Assembly: GCA_015179045.1 (NCBI GenBank)
Contig: WHUZ01000011.1
Coordinates: forward strand, 1,423,435-1,487,434
Reading direction: 5' to 3'
DNA from: Kalaharituber pfeilii
Lineage: Eukaryota; Ascomycota; Pezizomycetes; Pezizales; Pezizaceae
Length of the DNA: 64,000 nucleotides
Position 1 is the stretch's first letter, and each line of letters starts with the position of its first letter. Below are positions 32,534-45,232 of this stretch, one piece after another. The position numbers and the translations under genes are program-made. Below the pieces are notes generated by a model that was not told the origin of the DNA, did not search any database, and saw nothing but the letters and a program-made list of their open reading frames with translations.

Positions 32534-35228
32534 CTAGCTATTCATATTATTGATAAGAGTGCATCATAGTCCTTTCCTCTATCATCCATGTCGAAGTCGA
32601 TAAGTTCTTTATGAACTTTACCGGTATCATCGATAAGAGTCATTTGTAGCTTTAAGGTATACTCTGTCACAGTGTTTAGTAAGAGTACACTACTGACTCC
32701 GCTGAACTTGATGGGGAATTTTCTTTTGATGCATGAGATTGATACTTTGTTGGAGAGCATTGATGTTTCTGCTCCTAGATCGATACATACTCTAATCATT
32801 ACTGATTTTGAGATATTGTTTTTCTTCCATTTTAGCTCAGCTTTGTAAATAATTGATTTCTTTGCTAAAGGTCCTTTGAAGATTGGAGGAGCAGTGAGGC
32901 CAACTAGAGGAAGAGGAGGGGCAGACACTTCATTGACTAAGATCTGCCTTTCTAGTTTTCCGACTCGGATTCATCGAGAGTGGTAATGCGTAATGCTAGA
33001 CTGCAAGCCTGTATCTCAGCCGAGTCTCCTTTGTTTTCTTATTTAATCTTCCTTACTTTCTTCTTGTCCTCCTTCTTATCATCATCTCTCTTCCTCTTAT
33101 TACCCGACTGATTAGTTGCCTGGGTCGTCTTTCACTCCTTCACGATTTCCGTAGCCATGCATTTACTGAAAGTATGGCCTTTTCTTCTACAGCGAGAGCA
33201 TTTCCCATCGGCCTTCCATTTAGTACTGAGTTCCTTGGAGGAGCCGGGGAGGTATGGGCTAGGCTTAGAGGTCGTAGTTTCCACACTATCCTTCTTCTTC
33301 TCTGAAGATTATTTTCCCTTTGAATAGCCACTAGGTTTGTCACTACTATTATGACCTACAACTTATGTTTTTCGCTCATCCCGTATGCCAACTGCTACTA
33401 TGCGTTTGTACCAGTCATCAAGCAATTCATTGGGTACTTCTGGCTGTATGAGAAAGAATTGGGCAATATTTCTTTTTAATCCTTTGACCACCTTGTTCTT
33501 GAACGTTTTATCATCATAATTAGTGAGGTGGTTTATTTTCTTTATGGCGTTAATATAGTCCATGATTTTGCCCTTCTGCATATAGGTGTTGAGTTTATCT
33601 CGCATTTGCTGCTCTTGCATATGGATTCCCATTCCCTCTGCCAAATCATCCATCTATTTCTCCAATGTGGTATCTTTCCGAGCCTTTGGACCCATATACA
33701 TATATTTGTTTTAGCTATACTATTCTGCTGCCTCCTTAGTTAGAGATCAGGATGCATACAGAATTTTGGTATCTTCTTTAGCAAAGATTCAGTGGTACTC
33801 TCGAAGGTATACTAAGTCTATTACTTCAGACTTCCATACTTGTAGTCTATCCAGGTTGCCATCCCAAGTTCTTAGAGTCAGGAGGTGGGCGAATGGGATG
33901 TACTGGCTAGTGGGTTTGGGTTCAGGTAAATTGTATTGTCTAGTTTCGTGCCTGGCTTTCTTTCTTGGAAGAGAAGATAGTACTGGTCGAATGGAGAGGA
34001 CGGTGGTCATGGTTTATGCTGGAGATAGTATTCTAGTTGGCCGTTGAGATGGGGGGAGTACGACTTCAAGGGCTACTACTTTATCTTGCAGTTCCTTGTT
34101 CTGGTTCTTGAAGGAGGTGATTTCTGCTTCTAAGACTATTATCTATCCTTGACCGGCTCTAATAACACCTTCATGGACTGTAATTTTTTCTTCCAGCCCT
34201 TTTTTCTCAGTCTTTTCTTTGTCAAGGAGAATTTTAGTATCCTGTAATTGAGACTCTAAGGCTGCAACTATTAATCTTTTCTCATCTAGGGACTTGATAA
34301 TAGTAGTATTCGCATCCTTGTTATACTTCCTTTCTAGGTTCTAAACCTTCTCCTTTGTTTCCACTTCCCACTTAAGTTTAGCAGCCTCCATTTCGAGTCA
34401 GTAATTCTCCACTGCTACTAGGACTGTTACCTCGTGTTTAGCTTTTTCCTTAGTTAACTGTTCTCGAAGCTTAGTTTCTCAAGCTTAGGCGTCAGCTTGG
34501 ATTTGTGCTTCGTAGTGTTGCTTGTACTTGTTAGCGTCGGCCCTGAGTTGATTCTGAAGGTCAATGAATTGCTATTTAATGAATTCAACTTCTAGTTCCT
34601 CTTTTTAGTCTATGTCCATTTCCACTAGTAATGATTTCGGGAAAGGATAAGCTATCTCCGTTCAAGCTTTCTCGATTTCTTCGGCTATGGTTTCCCTAAG
34701 CTGTGAACTTATATTTCAAGCCCATGTGTTAAACTGAGAGATTAGTGCATTAACATGGCTCGAGTCTACTGCCTATAGGATAGGAAGTAGGAGAGTAATC
34801 TTCTCTTGTCTTTGAAGAACTAGTAGGTCTAATTGCTTTTATTGAACTTCAATCCAATCTAGTTCTTTGGTATCCTCAATGTGCATTTGGTACATATAGG
34901 ATTTAGTCCATGGTTGGAGTCCTGGCCTCGATGTGGTGGTGAGAGCTGACTGCGCAGCTTCAGCGCTGAGTGAGGAGTCCACTTTATCTTTGGATCTCCA
35001 TAAGATTAGTTCGTTTTCAGTGGTCAAGAGTTTTGGGAGTTCAGGGAAGTCGTAAGATACGATTATTAGTTATTTGTGAGGTTGTAGTAAAACAAGACTT
35101 AACAAATATAGTGTTACAGAGTATGTTGAGGGTAAGCCATTTACTAAATAACTAAGTGCGCTACAAAATATAATTAAATATAAGTCACAGAAAATAAGGT
35201 AGTTAAGGTAGTAAGAAAGCTTTATATT
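32534..35228 (-). pseudogene. Decayed Ty3/gypsy gag-protease
   Basis: Internal region of a minus-strand element whose LTR is 35229-35748. Leftwards it reads a long coiled-coil-like stretch with many stops (33700-35000, K/E/Q-rich when read through). Then comes a Gag piece at 33363-33653 (MDDLAEGMGIHMQEQQMRDK, FKNKVVKGLKRNIAQFFLIQ) and a basic, Cys-poor linker at 33140-33343. A retropepsin-like stretch follows at 32542-32928 with VCIDLGAETSMLSNKV, where D-L-G replaces D-S/T-G. RT, RNase H and integrase are absent because the element stops at the LTR ending 32533. Stops are largely TAA/TAG/TGA in transition context. Confidence 0.7.
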
Positions 35229-35748
35229 TGTTAAGATTGAGTTCCGGGTCCTTGCTCTTCTAACTCCAGAGGGTCAGGCTTCTATTTATACAAAATATAG
35301 TTCTTCAAAGCTATTAATAAATTCAGCTTGAACAGATTCTGGGGATTAAGCCAGACCCTGAAAAATGCCAAGTGACAGTCTTTCTTTTTGACTAACTCTT
35401 ATAATAAATTCTAGAACAACAAATATGAGAACTTGAAACCTCTAATACAAGCCTCTATCTAAAAATACTATCATAACTCCAATCCCTATGCAAAGGTCAA
35501 TGATATAAGAAAATAACAAAAGGTTATTATATAATGAATAGTACAATAGAAGCTGCTGGAAGAGTTAATAACCAAGATTGCTAATTTTAGTAGTTACTTA
35601 CTTCTTAACTGAAGAAGTTCCACTATCATGGACCTGACTAGTATCAGGTTAGCTAAACTTCCAACTGGTAGACTTGATAGTTGGTAGTACCTTTTATGAT
35701 ACTTAAATAAGATGCTATTATAGCATGAGAATAGTTATCCCTATAACA
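35229..35748 (-). repeat. LTR of the gag-protease relic, 520 bp
   Basis: On the minus strand TGTTATAGGGATAACTATTC...TCAATCTTAACA. Same family as the split LTR at 15048-16057. Confidence 0.75.
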
Positions 35749-35869
35749 GACAAGAGTTGTACATGTAGCCTGACCACTGGCACCCCATTTTGCAATAATG
35801 TAGCCTTGCAACTATAGTAATAGACGTATGAAATACGTCCCAAGCTGGCAAATCATAGATATCTAAAAT

Positions 35870-36350
35870 AGGCAATTTTGTGCATGTTAAATACATCGAA
35901 AACTGGCTTACTACATATGTATAGAATAGGCCATTTTGAATAGGCTCAATACATTAGAAAACTACCTCCTCGCGTAGCTACTTTATACATCCTAAATGCA
36001 TTAAAAATGCCTCGTTATAGATGTGGAAAATAGACTATTTTGTACCTAGTAAATATATCACAAATGTCTATGTTGCATATATGGAAATTATACCATTTTG
36101 CACATGGTAAATACATCACAAATGCCCTCATCGTGCATGTGGAAAACAGACCATTTGTGTATGGTAAATGCATCAAAAATGTTCTCATCATATATGTAGA
36201 TAATAGGTTATTTTTCATATGATAACTACATCACTAATAGAGACTATTATGCATATAGTAAACATGTCACTAATACTCTCGTCATGCCTATAGAAAATAG
36301 CACCTGTTAAATATATTACAAATGGGCTTATCGTGTACATAGAAAATTGA
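35870..36350 (-). repeat. Inverted, decayed subtelomeric satellite
   Basis: Units such as CATGTGGAAAACAGACCATT with TGGTAAATACATCACAAATG are the reverse complement of the satellite at 22735-23340, with many transitions. Confidence 0.7.
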
Positions 36351-36479
36351 CTATTTTGCATATATTAAAAATAGCTTACTACACAACTGTTAAGTAAAAG
36401 CTGGTACCAGTTTGCTAAGGCCAGGCAAAATAGTACTCACACTAGTCACTATAGCAGTTAACTACTGTGCAGGTTATTA

Positions 36480-36866
36480 GCAGTATTCAGATTAGAAAAA
36501 TCTGGCTAGATTTTCCAGATTTTAGAATTTTATCAAGTCCAGAAAATCTGGTCATCTCCACACAAAATTTTATCTGGTATTTTCATGTTATAAACTAGTT
36601 AAACTAGTTTATTTTCACGTTTTTTTGTACAAAAAATCCGGTCGGATTTTTACAACAACTGCATATATCTAATGCATTTTGTAGGCCTTGATGCAATATT
36701 CAGGACTTGGTGTGTATAAATTCTATTGGATTTTTGGACCCAAAACCTGTTTCTGATTTGACAAAAAATCTGATTTTCATAAGAGGGTACTTAGACTACA
36801 GACTAGATAAACTGGTTTATCTGCTAGATTCTATTTTATATGAGGACAGTCTAATCTGAATACTAC
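36480..36866. mobile_element. MITE-like element, 387 bp, TA target
   Basis: Ends GCAGTATTCAGATTAG and CTAATCTGAATACTAC are inverted repeats, flanked by TA at 36478-36479 and 36867-36868. The interior is AT-rich without coding potential. TA duplication suggests the Tc1/mariner-pogo group. Confidence 0.7.
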
Positions 36867-36879
36867 TATTTTGCCAGCC

Positions 36880-37130
36880 ATTTCAGTACGCATTTCAGCA
36901 GTCATTTCGATAGCCATTTCAGTGGCCATTTTAGCAGCTATTTTGGGAGCCATTTCAGCTGCCATTTCAGCAATCTTTTTAGTGATGCATTTCAGCTGCT
37001 ATTTCAGCTGCCATTTAGGCTGCCATTTAGGCTGCCATTTCAACTGCCATTTTGATTGCTATTTCGACTGCTATTTTGGCTGCTATTTCAGCAGCCATTA
37101 CAATAGCCTTTTTAGCTATGGCTCACTGCA
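36880..37130 (-). repeat. Inverted GAAATGGC array, decayed
   Basis: GCCATTTCAGCTGCCATTTC-type units on the plus strand. Relative of the arrays at 25335 and 51325. Confidence 0.75.
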
Positions 37131-37202
37131 TATCTGCCAAGTAAGGAGCTGGCCCCAGTTTGCCAAGGCTAGGTAAAATAGTACTTGCACTGGTCACTAC
37201 TA

Positions 37203-37479
37203 GACAGAAAAATAAGTATTTGGATAGAGGATAAATACATATTTATGTCCCATATAATATTCAGTAGAAACTAATATATTTTCATATACATAGCTGGTAA
37301 TAGCCATAAGACAGTCCAAATTTCCTGATAAGGTATCCAAATTCATTAGTAAGAAAGTATTTGGTCAGCTGACATAATAACTTTGGGCCTCTTTTACCAC
37401 CAAGCATACCAAAATATGCCGAATACTATATATTGCATAATATACATCTATCTCCTGTCTAAATACTTATTTTTCTGTC
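37203..37479. mobile_element. MITE-like element, 277 bp, TA target
   Basis: GACAGAAAAATAAGTATTTG at the left and CAAATACTT-like TAAATACTTATTTTTCTGTC at the right, with TA on both sides (37201-37202, 37480-37481). The same element occurs inverted at about 46245-46552. Confidence 0.8.
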
Positions 37480-37538
37480 TAGTATATACTATTTAGCATA
37501 TGTTAGTTAAATATATTACAAATCGGTATATAAAGTGG

Positions 37539-38214
37539 TATAATAAACAGGTCCGGGTCAGGGTACAGGATCTGGGTACGGGGTAGGCGGCGAGCGCCGA
37601 GGCGAGGTCACGGTGGAGGTGGAGGCAGAGGCGGTCGGGACTATGAGATATCGAGACGTAGATGTATTAAAAGGCTAGATACACAACTTGGGTAGCAAAC
37701 AAACGAAGTACATAGAAAACTGAGAAGCGACTAGAAGTTTATGGAAAACAAAAGAAATAACAGGAAGTACATAGGTGACCAAGGAATGACTGGAAGCAGG
37801 AAGAAGCATCAAGAATATCTGGGAATAAGCTTGGCAATACCTGTTTCCAGCAGATTCTACGGCTTTCCGGCAGAGTCTATGACTTCCGGCAGGGTCTATG
37901 GCTTCCGGCAGGTTTTATGGCTTTCTGGCGGGTTCTGCGAGTTTCCAGCGGGTTCTGGGGATCTGGGTTCTTCTAGCAGGTTCTGGCAGGTTCTTCGGTT
38001 CGGGTTATTAAGCAATGACCGGGATGCTGGCGGCCATGTCACTTAAGCGTACTCACAGGTACAGGGATATATATCAGAGTGCTAGAAGGAGTGCGGTGAA
38101 TTGCAAGGGTGTCAGGGTCAGCTGCACGTGTACGAGTACTGGCGAGCAGTACGTTGGTTGCCAGTATAGGACCAGAGCTGGAGGGTCTGGGGCGAGGGGT
38201 CCGGGTTGGATTAT
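37539..38214 (-). mobile_element. Inverted LTR of the TGTAACAATCC family
   Basis: TATAATAAACAGGTCCGGGT...GGGTTGGATTATA on the plus strand, the reverse complement of the 31751-32533 LTR. With 31751-32533 it brackets the 5-kb decayed segment between them in inverted orientation. Confidence 0.78.
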
Positions 38215-38454
38215 ATCCCTTTAAAGTGTACAAACTCTTCAGCCTAGGGTTAAGATTTAGTTACTTTTACATATTTAGGGGACACGTTGGATACCAACGA
38301 GGGGTGACGATTTATAATATATATATATATAAGTATAAGGTTTGCCACTTGATCAGATTTGCCTATGTTACTAGCACATGGTAGCAACTGATGAACTGGC
38401 TTGTCATCTGAATCTGGTTGCTGGCACAGCACAAAGTCGCATCTAACTTCACGC

Positions 38455-39925
38455 TCGGGAGGTTGCCGGCGCAAGGGTGCATCGACAGTTTATCAATCTA
38501 TAGGCACCTGAACCTCGCGCCCGCGAGGTTGCCCGCACGAAGGCACATCGACAGCTCTTCAATCTATAGGCAGCTGAATCTCGCGCCCGCGAGGTTGCTC
38601 GCACGAAGGCACATCGACAGCTCATCAATCTATAGGCACCTGAACCTCGCGCCCGTGAGGTTGCTGACACACAGGCACATTGACTGGCGCCTGAACTGCT
38701 CATCGACTCGCCCCTGAATCTCGCGCGCGCGAGGTTGCCCGCACGAAGGCACATCGACAGCTCATCAATCTATAGGCAGCTGAACCTCGCGCCCGCGAGA
38801 TTGCTGACACACAGGCGCATCGACTGGCGCCTGAACTGCTCATCGACTGGCCCCTGAATCTCGCGCGCGCGAGGTTGCCCGCATGAAGGCACATCGACAG
38901 CTCATCAATCTATAGGCAGCTGAACCTCGCGCCCGCGAGATTGCTGACACACAGGCGCATCGACTGGCGCCTGAACTGCTCATCGACTGGCCCCTGAATC
39001 TCGCGCGCGCGAGGTTGCCCGCACGAAGGCACATCGACAGCTCATCAATCTATAGGCAGCTGAACCTCGCGCCCGCGAGATTGCTGACACACAGGCGCAT
39101 CGACTGGCGCCTGAACTGCTCATCGACTGGCCCCTGAATCTCGCGCGCGCGAGGTTGCCCGCACGAAGGCACATCGACAGCTCATCAATCTATAGGCAGC
39201 TGAACCTCGCGCCCGCGAGATTGCTGACACACAGGCGCATCGACTGGCGCCTGAACTGCTCATCGACTGGCCCCTGAATCTCGCGCGCGCGAGGTTGCCC
39301 GCACGAAGGCACATCGACAGCTCATCAATCTATAGGCACCTGAACCTCGCGCCCGCGAGATTGCTGACACACAGGCGCATCGACTGGCGCCTGAACTGCT
39401 CATCGACTGGCCCCTGAATCTCGCGCGCGCGAGGTTGCCCGCACGAAGGCACATCGACAGCTCATCAATCTATAGGCAGCTGAATCTCGCGCCCGCGAGG
39501 TTGCCCGCACGAAGGCACATCGACAGCTCATCAATCTATAGGCACCTGAACCTCGCGCCCGCGAGATTGCTGACACACAGGCGCATCGACTGGCGCCTGA
39601 ACTGCTCATCGACTGGCCCCTGAATCTCGCGCCCGCGAGGTTGCCCACACGAAGGCACATCGACAGCTCATCAATCTATAGGCAGCTGAATCTCGCGCCC
39701 GCGAGGTTGCCCACACGAAGGCACATCGACAGCTCATCAATCTATAGGCAGCTGAACCTCGCGCCCGCGAGATTGCTGACACACAGGCGCATCGACTGGC
39801 GCCTGAACTGCTCATCGACTGGCCCCTGAATCTCGCGCCCGCGAGGTTGCCCGCGCGAAGGCACATCGACAGCTCATCAATCCATAGGCAGCTGAGCCTC
39901 GCGCCCGCGAGATTGCTGACACACA
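38455..39925. repeat. 140-bp satellite array
   Basis: Clean 140-bp units from 38700 to 39540, built from two half-units. Each half-unit begins with an inverted-repeat motif: CCTCGCGCCCGCGAG or TCTCGCGCGCGCGAGG. One half continues GTTGCCCGCACGAAGGCACA, the other ATTGCTGACACACAGGCGCA. At the edges (38455-38700, 39440-39925) half-units are duplicated or missing. The frames through it are satellite-encoded. Confidence 0.93.
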
Positions 39926-41104
39926 GGAAATGTGTACAATGGAAGTCTCTGAATTGCAATGCCAAGACAATTAGTCAGGTGCGTATTCTTGGCAACCACT
40001 TGCCTAAATTGGCGAGGCCCCCTGACGCAGAATTGGGTGAGTATTGTCTGTACTGAAGCAATGTTTGGTATTCTCATCACTACTACTTACCTAGTAGCTG
40101 TTTGTGTATTTTGATATATGAGTATTGTTGGTTAGGAATGAGACTAAGCAACGATTACAACGTCATCGCTCGGGAGCTTGGAGTTGCGGGAAGGATAGTC
40201 TCGGAAGCTGGGGTACATACATACATAATGTATCGATCCCTGTACTGCAACACTTCAACCCTGGTAATGTAATGCTAGCCTGGTCGCACAACCTTAGGGT
40301 AGGGCCACATTATTACCTTGACATACTTGTAGTCTCGACAGCACATCCTTGGACTAAACAAAATGCCAGAATAGGCAATTTTGCATGTTCGGTATCTTAG
40401 GGTTATGCAAGTCAACCAGACGATGTGAGCATATAACTGCTCTACTTAACTCTGAAAATATCTATAGGCATTAATAGTTGGTAAGAGCCAACTTAGTACT
40501 GGAGTCCTAATCTCGCGCGCGCCAGCCTCTTGTTTGGGGATAATAACGTCACACTCAGCGCGTTCATGTTCGAGCCTGCATGAATCCAATACTACAGTTG
40601 TTCTCGAGAACAACACTGGTTACGAGACTAGTACTTTGTTCAAACTTTAGGAATTTCATCCGTACATAGAGATAGTACAACGCGTATTCAAGGCACCAAT
40701 TTTCTGGTATCTAGCATAACTTGGCGCGGCGCGAAGTAACACTTACCTCCATCATGGAACTATATAATTGGTAGAAGTTCTGGTGGGAGTCTTTCAAAAT
40801 ACAAATCCCGTTAGCATTATGCAAATATGTTCTTGTCGCAAGCTGGGTAGAGACTAGAAATATATATTCACACGGGTACAAGTATGTACATATGGATTTC
40901 TGCTTCCGCCAAGCAATTTAGTTTCACTAAAGTGTGAAGTACGTGCACACGCTTTTAGCATGTTGCACCACCGCAAGTAAGATTGACCCTAGTCTCTCCA
41001 GACCGAACCACAACAAATTTCATAACACAAAACGAGCCCCGATAACGTTAAGGTCTCACAAGCACCCTAGTTCTCGAGTTGGAACGGAAAAACGAAGCCA
41101 CATT
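39926..41104. other. Unique sequence without recognised genes
   Basis: About 1.2 kb with mixed composition and no satellite. Short open stretches only (fewer than 95 codons). It separates the 140-bp array from the gene-bearing segment. Confidence 0.5.
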
Positions 41105-41680
41105 TGTCGAAACATGACATCCGCCACCCGTGTTGAGATGTCTATCAACATCCGCTACCCGTATGTTGCTGTTACTAATAGATATGTTTTTTCTATTACT
41201 GTTACTAATGGATACGTTTCTTCCTGTTACTGTTACTAATGGATACGTTTCTTTCTGTTACTGTTACTAATAGATAATTCCCTCTAACTGCTGTTTCGTC
41301 TGTGTATTGGTTGCTGTTCTGTTCTTTCATTTAACATACACATGATCTACACTCCGTTGCTATTATGTGTCTGAATCATGAAATAACGCCACAGTACCAA
41401 CTTCACGCCACAGCGCTTAGTTGCAAGCCATGCATTCCGTTACTTCCGCACCTGCCTGATATGTTACACCTGCCTGTCTAGTCATGGTTCTGCAGTCACG
41501 TCATGCAATGCTCATTATGTATATAATCCTGTTTGTTCTGCATCTCTTTGATCAATCAGACTTATTGGACCCAACGGTACGGACCCAACGGTATAGATCT
41601 TCTTTATTCCTTCAGAAGCTCTTTCTTGTTTTTCCTACGTGACGAAGCCCTCCTTATTCTAAGTGCGAATCCGGAATTCA
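41105..41680 (+). mobile_element. Diverged solo LTR related to 12699-13072
   Basis: Shared blocks: TGTCGAAACATGACATCCGC at the start, AACGCCACAGTACCAACTTC, GTTGCAAGCCATGCATTCCG and ATGTATATAATCCTG. Expanded by a tandem repeat at 41166-41275 (TGTTACTGTTACTAATGGAT units, four copies). The right end is not sharply defined. Confidence 0.65.
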
Positions 41681-41889
41681 GGGTCGACGTTCAGTCAACA
41701 TTAAGTATAGTTCACGGTCACGCTCAAACATGTACTCCGTACAAGGGGGTGTTCGCGCTAATTTCAGATCGACAAATAGGGATTCATACACAGCGGAAGT
41801 CATATTCTTGGCGATAGGGCACACATAATCCAGGGATTCAAGACATGGAGTGGGAAGGTTAGTAGAAAAAGCAGGGGGTGGGGCTCTGT

Positions 41890-42098
41890 GCACAGGGTTG
41901 TCTGACTTGTACACAGTGGAGTACGACAGTGATCCGGAGAATGATTTTTTATCCGGCGAAAGTTGGGAATTAGACTTCGAGGATTTACACAAAGTCTTAA
42001 TGCACGAGGAGATTGTCACGAAATTGAATCATTTGGAAGATGAAGTCGCAACTGGAAGAGGGTCCAAGAGGAGGGAAGCCCAAATTAAGTGCTATTGA
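41890..42098 (+). CDS. Short acidic ORF, possible terminal exon
   Basis: Reads LSDLYTVEYDSDPENDFL, then EDLHKVLMHEEIVTKLNHL, and ends IKCY-stop at 42098. Acidic, Leu-rich, repeat-free and plausible as the last exon of a gene whose earlier exons are lost. I do not recognise it. No convincing start codon or upstream exon was found, so it may be a chance frame. Confidence 0.3.
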
Positions 42099-42744
42099 TG
42101 GGTTTTTTCCTTTGCTGTGATCCTGGTGACGCTGAAGGATGGTAAAAGTGTCCTGTCATATTTTGGTTTTGTCTTGGAAAAAAAAAAAAAGAAAATAAGA
42201 GCAAGTGCAGGCTGGTTTCCCTGATATCTAACCTTGTTTTTTTTGGGTTTTGTTTTTAAAATTGGATAGTGATGTGGAATTGGAATGGGCATGTGCAGGG
42301 TAGGACTGGATTAGGTGTAGTTATGTGACGGCGCGGAATAGTTACTTTACTTCCAAGGAATAAATTCTTCCCGCATCATACGCAACCAACCTGGCTACTA
42401 CCTAATTTGTTGAAAATCGAACTCGTTTAGTCGATGTCGAGACTACTTGATTTGGCGTAGGCTTACTAGTAGTGGTTAGGAGGCCAGGAGTGCTTAATTA
42501 GGGGCTATGCACCCAACTAGGAATCAGCAAGCCACCGCTAAGCCAATGTAGCACTGACGCCCTAGGAGTGGCTGTTAGTGGGCATCTGGATAAGATAAGC
42601 ATCTGTGCCGTGCTGCCACCCCCGACGTGCGCATAACCCCGCGTGAGACTACAGGAGTGTCCGCTTGCGTACCAGTAATATGAAGCGTTCTGTCATTTTT
42701 GATCCCTCCTATTTTGTCGGCACAAAAACGCCTCACCATCCCTA
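42099..42744. other. Intergenic stretch
   Basis: A-run at 42179-42191 and T-runs near 42240. No gene recognised. 42680-42742 could hold part of the 5' end of the following gene (an ATG at 42680 opens 21 codons before TAG). Confidence 0.4.
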
Positions 42745-42745
42745 G

Positions 42746-44632
42746 TGTTTCAATATCCCGTGAGGTTGCTCACCACAAAGTACGCTTTGGACGCGCTAGG
42801 TTCTAAGGGCGAACGGCTGGGCGGTATTAAGTATCTCAAACCGAACGGCCGTCAAGCACAGGTAACTCCCCGCAAGGAAATCCATTTAGATTTTACGAGT
42901 ATAGTTGGTCGGCCAATGCGTGTGTTAGTGGACTTGGATTGTAGGGGTCAGCTTATGCAAAGTATTGAACTGAGGTTAAAGGAGTGGAGTAATTGTTATC
43001 GGTAAGTATATCTACCCAAGAGCGAGCTCGCGCTGACGGTGGAGGATTGATTATGAGCTAATACTGCTGAGTTTATAGGTCCAAACATGCGCATCAGCTT
43101 TCCTGGCCCCTTAATGGTACAACATTCTACTTGGGGAGATCGAATCATCGATTACACTGGTTTATCCTAATGCAACCACAAAATGCGAACGCGTTCAAAT
43201 GGCACGAAAATCCGGCAAAGCGTGCAAGCCAGGTGGAAGCAGGATGTAAACAAAGCGCGTTGGAGAAAGAGCATGCGGAGGCTCTTTTTCTATATATAAA
43301 AGAGCTATTTAAACATCCTGAATTATCCGGAAGTGGGTTTGATCAAGAAATGAGTTTTACGAATATGAACTCCACGTTGCAACTCAATCATCGGGCTTGG
43401 GTAACATTTCAGAGACTATTTATGGAGATGTTTGCAGAGGGATTTTATTCTGACCCTCTGGGAGAGGAACCAGGTAAGAGCTCGGAATTGAAAGTAGTTT
43501 GCCGGGTAATCAACACTAATTAGGGATGTCTAGCCACCTGGTGGGATAATTATAAGCCTGCGTTTGCTTGCTATGATTATGGCCAGGACGAGCCGCTCGA
43601 CCCCCCCATGGGAATCGATATGATGGAGTGGATATCGGAGGAATTAGATCGCCATTTCGACTCCGCAAATATTGCATCAATTTGTGTGGCAATTGCACAG
43701 AATTTTAACTATGACTCGGAAATTCCAGACGTGCGACAACCAAGCAATGGTTTCGGTAACATGGGAATCCTGATGGAATGCAAGCATGTCGAATCTTTAT
43801 TTGAGACCCCTCGTGAGAGACGTGCATTGAGTTTGTACCGTCTGGGACTGCAGGGGAGGTAAGTTGTGCAGAGCGTATTGTAAACTCGATGTCGTGAGGT
43901 ACGGCGGTGTGAGCTGATCGGATTGTGTTCCCTAGATATTGCAACTGGCAATCTTCTCGCCCTCCAACAGCTTTAGCAAATCTGTTCCAGGAATTGAATG
44001 GATACTTGGCAGAGGTGAACGGTTCTCGACATGAAATTGCAAATATGGGACATGTCCAGGGTTATAGCATGATTAAGCAAGTCGTTCGGCATGATCCCAT
44101 GGACTTTAAAATTGCGAAAGGGATGTATACAGGGGCTCTGGGATATCCTATCTCAAAGACATTGGACCGAGTGGCCTTTATGCGAGAGAAGGACAAAGTG
44201 TGGAAAAAGGTGGGGTTAAGTGCTGAGCGGGAAGAACGACCACTGAATTTGACCCGGAAGTGCCTCCAAACGGCCGCGGATACAGGGCGTATTGGGTTTC
44301 GGATTGAGGGGGTGATATGCGTGAAAATGTCTCGTCTTCGGCAGGAAAATCGCAACTTCCACTATATCTGCGATGAGGTTTTGCTTCCTTATCTGACTTG
44401 GTGGGCGTCAAAGGGGGGGGGGTTAGATATTGTTGACGGCTTGGTGGTGTTTCCAAAGTCAGACTTCCCAGGGATTCTGATTACGTGGACCAGGATTCTG
44501 GAGCTACTTATGGGGCGGTTTATTGCGACCTACCTTCGTTTCGGAGGTTTAACGGTTCTCGAGGCGGAGATAGTTGCGAATACGGAGCGCGCAGCGGTGT
44601 TTGTTCTAACGGGGGATGTCAGGTTGGTTTGA
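42746..44632 (+). CDS. Unidentified four-exon gene
   Basis: Exons 42746-43001, 43079-43473, 43534-43858 and 43936-44632. Introns of 77, 60 and 77 bp have donors GTAAGTATA, GTAAGAGCT, GTAAGTTGT and acceptors TTTATAG, GTCTAG, CCCTAG, with branch-like GCTAAT, CACTAAT and GCTGAT. Splicing keeps one frame of about 557 residues. Stretches: YPVRLLTTKYALDALG, KEIHLDFTSIVGRPMRVL, HAHQLSWPLNGTTFYLG, ATWWDNYKPAFACYDYG, MEWISEELDRHFDSANIA, GHVQGYSMIKQVVRHDPMD, WKKVGLSAEREERPLNLTRK. No signal peptide or membrane segment is evident, and I recognise no domain. The 5' end is unresolved: the first exon follows a possible acceptor (CCCTAG, 42740-42745) and has no ATG in frame. The stop falls inside the first unit of a tandem repeat, so the C-terminus may be altered. 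Confidence 0.62.
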
Positions 44633-45225
44633 TGCGGAGGCAACGTGCCCTATGTTCTTTGTCCCTTATTTTTCTCTGTACTTTTTTGGTATTGACATAG
44701 ATTTTGCGATGTTTGCTATAGTCGCAGGAAGAAGTGTTGGGGGTGGACGGATGGGGCGTTCAAAGGAGGAATAGTGGGGCGGGGGTTGGAGGGTAGTTTG
44801 ATACGGAGGCAACGTGCCCTATGTTCTTTGTCCTTTGTTTTTCTCTGCTCTTTTTTGGTATTGATATAGATTTTGCGACGTTTGCTAGAGTGGCAGGGAG
44901 AAGCGGTGGGGGTGGACGGATGGGACGGAAAAGTGGGGCGGGGATTGGAGGTTGGTTTGATGCGGACCCTATGTTCTTTGTCCTTTGTTTTTCTCTGTTC
45001 TTTTTTGGTATTGACATAGATTTTGCGATGTTTGCTATGGTGGTAGGGAGAAGTAGTGGGGGTGGACGGTTCAAAGGAGGAAAAGTGGGGCGGGGGTTGG
45101 AGGGTGGTTTGATACGGAGGCAACGTGCCATATGTTCTTTGTCCTTTGTTTTTCTCTGTTATTTTTTGGTATTGACATAGATTTTGCGATGTTTGCCATA
45201 GTTTGGAGGTTGGTTTGAGGCGGAA
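44626..45225 (+). repeat. Tandem repeat, 104-167-bp units, overlapping a stop codon
   Basis: Units begin GGTTTGATGCGGAGGCAACG or GTTTGATACGG near 44626, 44793, 44952, 45103 and 45207. They contain TGTTCTTTGTCCTTTGTTTT and GGTATTGACATAGATTTTGC. Unit length differs by internal deletion. Confidence 0.85.
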
Positions 45226-45232
45226 GCAACCG

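Noticed and set aside
38455..39925. CRISPR-like repeat/spacer array
   Set aside because: The units are contiguous 140-bp satellite copies without unique spacers, and the window is eukaryotic.
41678..42019. Minus-strand 113-codon ORF
   Set aside because: Overlaps the plus-strand acidic ORF and the LTR relic; no motif, start or splice signals.
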